DNA from: CAIPVR01 sp049316905
Lineage (GTDB): Bacteria > Actinomycetota > Acidimicrobiia > Acidimicrobiales > Microtrichaceae
Length of the DNA: 26,937 bases
Assembly (NCBI GenBank): GCA_049316905.1
Contig: JBMOJH010000045.1
Coordinates: forward strand, 1-26,937
Direction of reading: 5' to 3'
The notes under the pieces were generated by a model. It had not been told where the DNA came from. It did not search any database and was given only the letters and a program-made list of their open reading frames with translations. This document shows, piece after piece, positions 21,523 through 26,937 of this stretch; the stretch's first letter is position 1; every line of letters starts with the position of its first letter. Position numbers and translations under genes: made by a program.

Positions 21523-23868
21523 ATGACGCTCGAGCAGGAACAGCAGGCGCCGGCGGGCACGGAGGCCGTGCCCACCCCCCGGCCCGTCAACCACCTGGTC
21601 CACCTCCCGGAGTCCAGGTCCTACCAGTGGAAGCGCAAGGTCCTCGGGCCGCCGCTCCACAACGAGGCGATCGAGCACGAGCGCCTGGGCAAGCCCACGG
21701 CGCTCGCCGTGTTCGCCTCGGACTGCATCTCGTCCTCGGCCTACGCCACCGAGGAGATCCTGCGGGTGCTGATCGTGGCGGTCGGCGTCTTCGCCTTCTC
21801 GCTCGTGATGCCCATCACCATCGCCATCTTGGTGGTGCTGGTGTTCCTGATCCTCTCCTACCGCGAGACGATCAAGGAGTACCCCACCGCGGGCGGCGCC
21901 TACATGGTGACCCGCGACAACTTCGGCCTCATGCCGGCCCAGGTGGCCGGCGTGTCGCTGCTCACCGACTACGTGCTCACCGTGGCGGTCTCCACCGCGG
22001 CGGGCACGGCGGCGCTGGCCTCGTTCTTCCCCGGCCTCACGCCGTACAGCGTGCCGATCGCGGTGTTCTTCACCTTCATGATCGCCTTCGGCAACCTGAA
22101 GGGGATCAAGGAGTCGGGCAAGGTCTTCGCGGTCCCCACCTACTTCTTCGTGGCGATCATGTTCGTGATGCTCGCCGTGGGCGCCTGGAAGGCGGCCAAC
22201 GGCGAGCTGGTGCAGAAGAGCATCGAGGGCATCAAGGGCGCGGTGCCGATCGGCAACGCCGGCGTGGGCGACGCCATCCTCTACGGCGCCGGCATCTACG
22301 TGGTGCTCCACGCCTTCGCCTCCGGCGGCACCGCGGTGACCGGCGTGGAGGCCATCTCCAACGGCGTGACCGCCTTCAAGAAGCCCGAGTGGAAGAACGC
22401 CCGCACCACCCTCGTGATCATGGGCGCCGTGCTGGGCGTGCTGTTCTTCGGGCTGTCGTGGCTGGCGGTCAAGATCCACCCGGTGCCCTACGAGAACGGC
22501 GTGCCCACCGTGATCTCCCAGATCGGTGAGGCCGTCTTCGGCCGGGGCCCCCTCTGGGCCATGCTGCAGGCCGGCACCGTGATGATCCTGATCATGGCGG
22601 CGAACACCAGCTTCGCCGACTTCCCCCGCCTGGCCTCGTTCCACGCGGGCGACAACTTCATGCCGAAGCAGCTCACCAAGCGGGGCCACCGCCTGGTGTT
22701 CTCCAACGGGATCATCTTCCTGGCCGTCAGCGCCACGGTCCTGCTGATCGTGACCGGGGCGAAGGTCGACCGGCTCATCCCGCTCTACGCCATCGGCGTG
22801 TTCACCAGCTTCACGATGAGCCAGGCCGGCATGGCCCGCCACCACATCCGCAAGAAGGAGAAGGGCTGGAAGGTCGGCCTCGTCATCAACGGCATCGGTG
22901 CCGTCCTGACCCTGATCGTCTCGGTGGTCATCCTCGTCACCAAGTTCACCCACGGCGCCTGGGTCATCGTGATCCTCGTCCCGCTGATGGTGTGGGGCCT
23001 CGCCCGGCTCAACAAGCAGTACGAGTCGGAGATCACCGAGCTCGAGGAGGAGGCCTCCGACGTGGCCGCAACCACCCCGGTGGTGCGCCACCACGCGGTG
23101 ATCGTGCTGGTCGACAGCCTCGACGTGCCGGCCGCCCGGGCCCTGCAGTACGCCCGCACCCTCTTCCCGGACCGAATGAAGGCCGTCCACCTCGACCTCG
23201 ACCCCATCCGCACCGAGGACCTGGTGAACGCCTGGGGCCGGCTCGGCTACACGAACTTCCCGCTCGAGGTGGTGGAGTGCCCGGACCGCCGGGCGTCGCG
23301 CGCCGCGGCCGAGGTGGTCGCCCGCGAGCTGCAGGTGCCCGACACCGAGGTCACCGTGCTCCTCCCCCGCCGGATCTACGCCCGGGCCTGGCACCGGCTC
23401 GTCCACGACCGCACCGCCGACAACATGGCCCGTGCGCTCGCCGGCATCCCCCACTGCAACGTCACCTTCGTGCCGTACCTCATGGGCGGCCGTGAGGTCA
23501 CCCTGCTCGAGCCGCCGGCCACCTCGGCCCGCGGCCACCGGCGCTCGCCCCGCCACGCGGAGGCCCCCGCGGCGGACCCGGGTTCCCCCACCGGGCTCGC
23601 CGCGGTCGGTCACCGCGACCACGTGTCGGTCACCGGCAAGGTGCACTCGGTGCGGGTCCAGCCGCTGCGGGGCACGCCCACGTTCGAGATGACCCTGGTG
23701 GACGACTCCGGCGGAGCGCTCGAGGTGGTGTTCCTCGGCCGGCGCGGGATCGCCGGGATCAGTCCCGGGGTGACGGTGACGGTGGACGGCACCGTGGGCG
23801 AGCACCGCGGACGCCTCGCGATGCTCAACCCCGCCTACCGGATCGAACTGGCCACCCCCACGCCGTGA
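21523..23868 (+). CDS. kimA: KimA-type potassium transporter with Usp-like domain and C-terminal OB-fold
   Basis: This 781-residue protein has three parts. Residues about 57-500 are a 12-helix APC-superfamily transporter close to Bacillus KimA (YdaO), a K+/H+ symporter. The stretches SDCISSSAYATEEIL, SYRETIKEYPTAGGAYMV, TAVTGVEAISN and PLYAIGVFTSFTMSQAGM match it. Positions reported for K+ binding in KimA have counterparts here: D67, Y74, D149, T273, E276 and Y422. Residues about 520-655 form a Usp-like cytosolic domain (HHAVIVLVDSLDVPAARALQYAR), the place where c-di-AMP binds in KimA. Residues about 695-776 form an OB-fold (VSVTGKVHSVRVQP ending GEHRGRLAMLNPAYRIE), known in actinobacteria as a separate OB-fold protein, as I recall. 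The start is ATG 21523, without a clear ribosome site. The stop overlaps the next start by 4 nt (GTGA). Confidence 0.92.
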   Translation: MTLEQEQQAPAGTEAVPTPRPVNHLVHLPESRSYQWKRKVLGPPLHNEAIEHERLGKPTALAVFASDCISSSAYATEEILRVLIVAVGVFAFSLVMPITIAILVVLVFLILSYRETIKEYPTAGGAYMVTRDNFGLMPAQVAGVSLLTDYVLTVAVSTAAGTAALASFFPGLTPYSVPIAVFFTFMIAFGNLKGIKESGKVFAVPTYFFVAIMFVMLAVGAWKAANGELVQKSIEGIKGAVPIGNAGVGDAILYGAGIYVVLHAFASGGTAVTGVEAISNGVTAFKKPEWKNARTTLVIMGAVLGVLFFGLSWLAVKIHPVPYENGVPTVISQIGEAVFGRGPLWAMLQAGTVMILIMAANTSFADFPRLASFHAGDNFMPKQLTKRGHRLVFSNGIIFLAVSATVLLIVTGAKVDRLIPLYAIGVFTSFTMSQAGMARHHIRKKEKGWKVGLVINGIGAVLTLIVSVVILVTKFTHGAWVIVILVPLMVWGLARLNKQYESEITELEEEASDVAATTPVVRHHAVIVLVDSLDVPAARALQYARTLFPDRMKAVHLDLDPIRTEDLVNAWGRLGYTNFPLEVVECPDRRASRAAAEVVARELQVPDTEVTVLLPRRIYARAWHRLVHDRTADNMARALAGIPHCNVTFVPYLMGGREVTLLEPPATSARGHRRSPRHAEAPAADPGSPTGLAAVGHRDHVSVTGKVHSVRVQPLRGTPTFEMTLVDDSGGALEVVFLGRRGIAGISPGVTVTVDGTVGEHRGRLAMLNPAYRIELATPTP

Positions 23869-24623
23869 CCGACCGCGGCGCGCACCGCGGCGCGCATCGC
23901 GGCACCCCTGCAGCGGTCGCCGGCAGCGTCGCGGCACTCGCCACCGCCGCGGTGTTCGGCACCGCCGAACGCCAACTGCACCCGGCGAACGTGGCGCTCC
24001 TGCTCATGCTCGTGGTGATCGGCGCGGCGGCCGTCGGTGGCCGCCGGGCGGGTGTGGTCACCGCAGCGGTCGCGGCGCTGTCGTTCAACTTCTTCACCAC
24101 CGAGCCGGTGCACACGCTGCGCATCGAGGACGCGGGTGACCTCCTGAGCTTCGTGCTGCTCCTGGCCGGCGGGTTGGCCGTGGGTCAGCTGGCGCACGTG
24201 GCCGCGGAGCGCGGGCGGCGCGCCGCGCGTCACGAGTTGGGGATCCGCCGCCTCCACGAGCTCGCGGAGCTGGTGGGCCGCGGCGCCTCCAACGAGGTGC
24301 TGCTCGACCGGGCCACCCGGTACCTCACCGACGAGCTGTACCTGCGGTCCTGCGACTTCCGCTGGGGCGACGGCGGGGAGGAAGACGTTCCGGCGCTCGC
24401 CCACGACGCGACGCTGGCACCGCCGCTGCAGCACGCGCCGGGCGGTTTCGCCCTGCCCGACGGCGGGCTGGCGCTCCCGGTCACCGACGGCGACACGGTG
24501 GTCGGCCGCTTCACGCTGCACCCGTCACCCGGCCGCGGCGTGTCGCTCGCGGACCGGCGGGTGGCGGTGCTCGTGGGCGACGTGCTCGCCCCGGCGCTCG
24601 CCTCCCGCCGGCCGGAACCCTGA
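23865..24623 (+). CDS. KdpD-derived membrane sensor (DUF4118 plus GAF-like domain) without a kinase domain
   Basis: The protein has 252 residues. Residues about 15-115 hold the DUF4118 transmembrane block of KdpD: the line VTAAVAALSFNFFTTEPVHTLRIED and DLLSFVLLLAGGLAVGQLA are nearly diagnostic. A short coiled linker (111-135) leads to a GAF-like region (about 135-250, RLHELAELVGRGASNEVLLDRATRYL and a VVGRF strand). There is no His-kinase or ATPase domain; the frame ends normally at TGA 24621, so this is not an obvious truncation. It starts with a GTG that overlaps the kimA stop (GTGA). A role as K+ or turgor sensor for the transporter is an inference. A tandem repeat codes for its N-terminus. 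Confidence 0.82.
   Translation: MTDRGAHRGAHRGTPAAVAGSVAALATAAVFGTAERQLHPANVALLLMLVVIGAAAVGGRRAGVVTAAVAALSFNFFTTEPVHTLRIEDAGDLLSFVLLLAGGLAVGQLAHVAAERGRRAARHELGIRRLHELAELVGRGASNEVLLDRATRYLTDELYLRSCDFRWGDGGEEDVPALAHDATLAPPLQHAPGGFALPDGGLALPVTDGDTVVGRFTLHPSPGRGVSLADRRVAVLVGDVLAPALASRRPEP
23874..23903 (+). repeat. 12-bp tandem repeat in the sensor gene N-terminus
   Basis: CGCGGCGCGCAC, CGCGGCGCGCAT and a partial copy CGCGGCA follow each other and encode R-G-A-H, R-G-A-H, R-G-T. The unit is in frame (12 = 4 codons), so copy-number change would keep the frame. Confidence 0.7.
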
Positions 24624-24640
24624 CCGGAGATCAGCTCCGG
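24624..24640. terminator. Bidirectional hairpin between the sensor gene and metY
   Basis: CCGGAG and CTCCGG pair perfectly around ATCAG, starting right after the sensor stop and covering the metY stop (24631-24633). It is a plausible shared terminator for the convergent genes. Confidence 0.5.
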
Positions 24641-25941
24641 GCTGCCGCGAAGCCCTTCTCGAGGTCCTCGATGATGTCCTCGACGTTCTCCAGGCCGACC
24701 GAGAGGCGGATCAGGCCCGGGTCCACCCCCGTGGTCACCTGCTCGGCCTCGGTGAGCTGGCTGTGCGTGGTCGACGCCGGGTGGATCACGAGGCTGCGCA
24801 CGTCACCGATGTTGGCGAGGTGGCTGTGCAGCTCGAGGGCCTCCACGAACTTCTTCCCGGCCTCACGGCCGCCCTTGATGATGAACGCCGGCACCGAGCC
24901 CGCGCCCTTCGGCGTGTACTGCTGCGCTCGGGCGTGGTACGGGCTGGAGGGCAGGCCGGCGTAGGCCACCGACTCCACCTGGTCGTGGGCGGCGAGGTAC
25001 TCCGCCACGGTCTGGGCGTTGGCCACGTGGCGCTCCATCCGCAGCGACAGCGTCTCGATGCCCTGGATCAGCAGGAACGCGTTGAACGGGCTGATCGACG
25101 CGCCGATGTCGCGCAGCAGCTGCACGCGGGCCTTGATGATGTACGAACCGGCACCCAGCGCGGGCCAGTAGGCGAGGCCGTGGTAGCTCGGGTCGGGCTC
25201 GGTGAACTGCGGGAACTTGTCGTTCTGGGAGAAGTCGAAGTTGCCGCCGTCGACGATCACACCCGCGATCGCCGTGCCGTGGCCCCCGAGGAACTTCGTG
25301 GCCGAGTGCACGACGATGTCGGCGCCGTGGTCGAGCGGGTTCAGCAGGTACGGGGTGGCGACGGTGTTGTCGACGATGAGCGGCACGCCGTGGGCGTGGG
25401 CCACGTCGGACACCGCGGCGATGTCGAGGATGTCGTTCTTCGGGTTGCCGATCCCCTCGCCGTAGAACGCCTTGGTGTTCGGCTGCACGGCCTTGGCCCA
25501 GGCGTCGAGGTCGTCGGGGTCCTCCACGAACGACACGTCGATGCCGAGCTTGGGCAGCGTGTAGTGGAAGAGGTTGTAGGTGCCGCCGTACAGCGCCGCG
25601 GAGCTCACGATGTGGCTTCCGGCCTCGGCCAGGTTGAGGATGGCGAAGGTCTCGGCGGCCTGGCCCGAGCTCACCACGAGCGCACCCGGGAGGCCCACCG
25701 CGGTGGAGGTGGCGTTCTCCAGGCTGGCGACGCGGGCCTCGACCACACCCTGGGTCGGGTTCATGATCCGGGTGTAGATGTTGCCGATCTCGGCCAGCGC
25801 GAAGAGGTTGGCCGCGTGGTCGCTGTCGCGGAACTGGTAGGCGGTGGTCTGGTAGATCGGGGTGGCCCGGGACCCGGTGGTGGGGTCGGGTTCGGCCCCG
25901 GCGTGGATCTGGCGGGTGTCGAAGCCCCACTGCTCGCTCAT
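24631..25941 (-). CDS. metY: O-acetylhomoserine sulfhydrylase (aminocarboxypropyltransferase)
   Basis: This 436-residue Cys/Met-metabolism PLP enzyme uses sulfide and O-acetylhomoserine to make homocysteine for methionine synthesis. The opening GFDTRQIHAGAEPDPTTGSRATPIYQTTAYQF is characteristic of MetY. The phosphate-binding pair YTR (56-58) from the partner subunit, SSGQAAETFA (91-100), D191 (VDNTVATPYL) and the Schiff-base Lys216 (SATKFLGGHG) are all present, and the length fits MetY (about 430) rather than shorter MetB/MetZ. ATG 25941 has GGAG-type sequence about 8-14 nt upstream. Its promoter has a palindromic site, suggesting sulfur-responsive control. Confidence 0.94.
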   Translation of the reverse strand: MSEQWGFDTRQIHAGAEPDPTTGSRATPIYQTTAYQFRDSDHAANLFALAEIGNIYTRIMNPTQGVVEARVASLENATSTAVGLPGALVVSSGQAAETFAILNLAEAGSHIVSSAALYGGTYNLFHYTLPKLGIDVSFVEDPDDLDAWAKAVQPNTKAFYGEGIGNPKNDILDIAAVSDVAHAHGVPLIVDNTVATPYLLNPLDHGADIVVHSATKFLGGHGTAIAGVIVDGGNFDFSQNDKFPQFTEPDPSYHGLAYWPALGAGSYIIKARVQLLRDIGASISPFNAFLLIQGIETLSLRMERHVANAQTVAEYLAAHDQVESVAYAGLPSSPYHARAQQYTPKGAGSVPAFIIKGGREAGKKFVEALELHSHLANIGDVRSLVIHPASTTHSQLTEAEQVTTGVDPGLIRLSVGLENVEDIIEDLEKGFAAARS

Positions 25942-25998
25942 GTCGCTGCTCCTGCTCCTGGGTTCCGTGGCGTCGGCACGCCGGTGGCGGACCGCCGC

Positions 25999-26004
25999 AG
26001 CATA
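25999..26004 (-). promoter_or_regulatory. -10 box (TATGCT) of the metY promoter
   Basis: TATGCT on the minus strand is a good TAnnnT match and would start a transcript with a leader of about 50 nt. The -35 position falls in the palindrome at 26012-26036. Confidence 0.55.
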
Positions 26005-26011
26005 GGGCCCT

Positions 26012-26036
26012 AATCCCGACCGATCTAGTCGGGATT
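26012..26036. promoter_or_regulatory. 25-bp palindromic operator in the metY promoter (9-7-9)
   Basis: AATCCCGAC and GTCGGGATT are perfect complements around CGATCTA. The site covers the -35 region, 7 bp upstream of the -10 box. Size and position fit a dimeric transcription factor. An Rrf2-type cysteine/sulfur regulator (CymR-like) is a guess from gene context. Confidence 0.65.
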
Positions 26037-26072
26037 GCGGGAGCGGATCCTGCGATCACCGCCCCGACGCGC

Positions 26073-26108
26073 CGGTGCCGGCCGCCCCGGGAGGGACGGC
26101 CGGCACCG
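26073..26108 (-). terminator. 12-bp hairpin terminator after amt3
   Basis: CGGTGCCGGCCG (26073-26084) and CGGCCGGCACCG (26097-26108) pair perfectly around a 12-nt loop, 37 nt after the stop of the minus-strand amt. There is no T-run, as with the other hairpins here. Confidence 0.65.
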
Positions 26109-26145
26109 ACGGGGTGCTGCGGGGCGCTGCGGAGTGAGGCGGGGA

Positions 26146-26937
26146 TCAGACCCGCTCGAGCACGTTGGCGTCGTCCTGGTAGGCGCTCTCGCCGTGCTGC
26201 GTGACGTCGAGGCCCTCCATCTCCTCCTCCTCCGTCGCCCGCAGACCGATCGTGGCCTTGATGGCGAAGAGGATCACCGCGGTGACCACGGCGGAGTAGA
26301 TGATCGTGGCGCCGTTGGCGATGGCCTGCTCGGCGAGCAGCGTGAACCCGCCGCCGTTGAGCAGCCCGTCCATGTGGCTGACCTCGGGGTTCCAGGCCCG
26401 GAAGTGTTCGGCGTCGGCGAAGAGGCCGATCAGCAGCGAGCCCACGAGGCCGCCGACGAAGTGCACGCCGACCACGTCGAGGGCGTCGTCGAAGCCCGCC
26501 TTGAACTTGATCCGCACGGCGAAGCAGCAGACCACGCCGGCGGCGAGGCCGATGAGGATCGACGAGTTGGTCGTGACGAAGCCGCAGGCGGGGGTCACGG
26601 CCACCAGGCCGGCCACGATGCCGGACGCGGCGCCGAGGTTGGTGACCTTGCCGTCACGGATGCGCTCGGTGATCACCCAGGCGAGGCCACCGGCCGCCGC
26701 GGCGAGGAAGGTGTTCATGAAGGCCTGCACGGCCTGGCCGTTGGCACCCAGGGCGGAGCCGGCGTTGAAGCCGAACCAGCCGAACCACAGGATGCCGGTG
26801 CCGATCATGACGAGCGGCATGTTGTGCGGGGCGTGGCCCTCGCTCGGCCAGCCCCGGCGCTTGCCGAGGATCATCACGGCCACGAGGGCGGCGATGCCGG
26901 CGTTGACGTGGATGGCGGTGCCGCCGGCGAAGTCGAG
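26146..26937 (-). CDS. amt: Ammonium transporter (Amt family), third copy, 5' end outside the window
   Basis: The frame is open to the right edge, so about 263 C-terminal residues are seen. The first visible residues LDFAGGTAIHVNAGIAALV contain the first pore histidine. GVHFVGGLVGSLLIGLFAD has the second. MIGTGILWFGWFGFNAGSAL and GIVAGLVAVTPACGFVTTNSSILIG are classical AmtB-type lines. The tail ends GLDVTQHGESAYQDDANVLERV, the conserved Amt C-terminal region that binds GlnK in studied cases. It looks closer to the widespread bacterial AmtB than the two tandem copies do. The GTG at 26883 is internal, not a start. A hairpin terminator follows. Whether glnK is adjacent cannot be seen, but none lies downstream before metY. 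Confidence 0.95.
   Translation of the reverse strand, partial: LDFAGGTAIHVNAGIAALVAVMILGKRRGWPSEGHAPHNMPLVMIGTGILWFGWFGFNAGSALGANGQAVQAFMNTFLAAAAGGLAWVITERIRDGKVTNLGAASGIVAGLVAVTPACGFVTTNSSILIGLAAGVVCCFAVRIKFKAGFDDALDVVGVHFVGGLVGSLLIGLFADAEHFRAWNPEVSHMDGLLNGGGFTLLAEQAIANGATIIYSAVVTAVILFAIKATIGLRATEEEEMEGLDVTQHGESAYQDDANVLERV

Noticed and set aside
1..26937. CRISPR arrays, tRNA/rRNA genes, insertion sequences, prophage or defence cassettes
   Set aside because: No regularly spaced long repeats, no cloverleaf-like segment, no transposase, integrase or nuclease motifs were seen; base composition appears even throughout.

Overview
The window is about 26.9 kb of very GC-rich (roughly 70%+ by eye), densely coded chromosomal DNA. 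The protein families, the frequent GTG starts, the 1-4 nt gene overlaps and the repeated pattern of a -10 hexamer about 7 nt before the start codon (leaderless genes) suggest a high-GC actinobacterium. Acidimicrobiia is my best guess, by inference only. I see no tRNA, rRNA, CRISPR, transposase, phage gene or integration scar. No stretch longer than 300 bases lacks a gene; the largest gap is 16997-17285, between two ammonium transporter genes.

Layout. Positions 1-12.2 kb are mostly metabolic: the C-terminus of a secreted beta-propeller protein; serA (-); a lipoprotein PQQ-type sugar dehydrogenase (+); a renalase-like FAD oxidoreductase (+); an S9 peptidase translationally coupled behind an aspartate aminotransferase (both -); divergent serC (+); a small GNAT-like protein (+); an Asp-box beta-propeller protein (-); and an acyl-CoA synthetase (+). 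SerA and SerC supply two of the three steps of serine synthesis; serB is not in the window.

Positions 12.3-15.3 kb form an apparent operon of acyltransferase-3, a KdpD-like histidine kinase lacking the KdpD and Usp N-terminal domains, and an OmpR/KdpE-type response regulator, the last two joined by GTGA overlaps. Positions 15.4-18.9 kb hold two tandem, divergent ammonium transporter genes. Each has a promoter with GAAAC half-sites spaced 11 bp apart (GlnR-like) and an identical 14-bp core around TACGTT. Strong hairpins separate them. A third amt runs off the right edge on the minus strand.

Positions 19.9-24.6 kb are a potassium module: two overlapping TrkA/RCK genes (-) divergent from a KimA-type K+ transporter (+). 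KimA carries a Usp-like domain and an additional C-terminal OB-fold, and is coupled to a membrane sensor with the KdpD DUF4118 region but no kinase. metY (-) follows, with a perfect 9-7-9 palindrome just upstream of its -10 box.

The most interesting reading is a monovalent-cation neighbourhood. Genes for NH4+ uptake (nitrogen-controlled operators) and K+ uptake (TrkA, KimA) are interleaved with two separate KdpD-derived sensors, although no Kdp ATPase and no GlnK is present here. Joint K+/NH4+ control is a hypothesis, not something the sequence proves.
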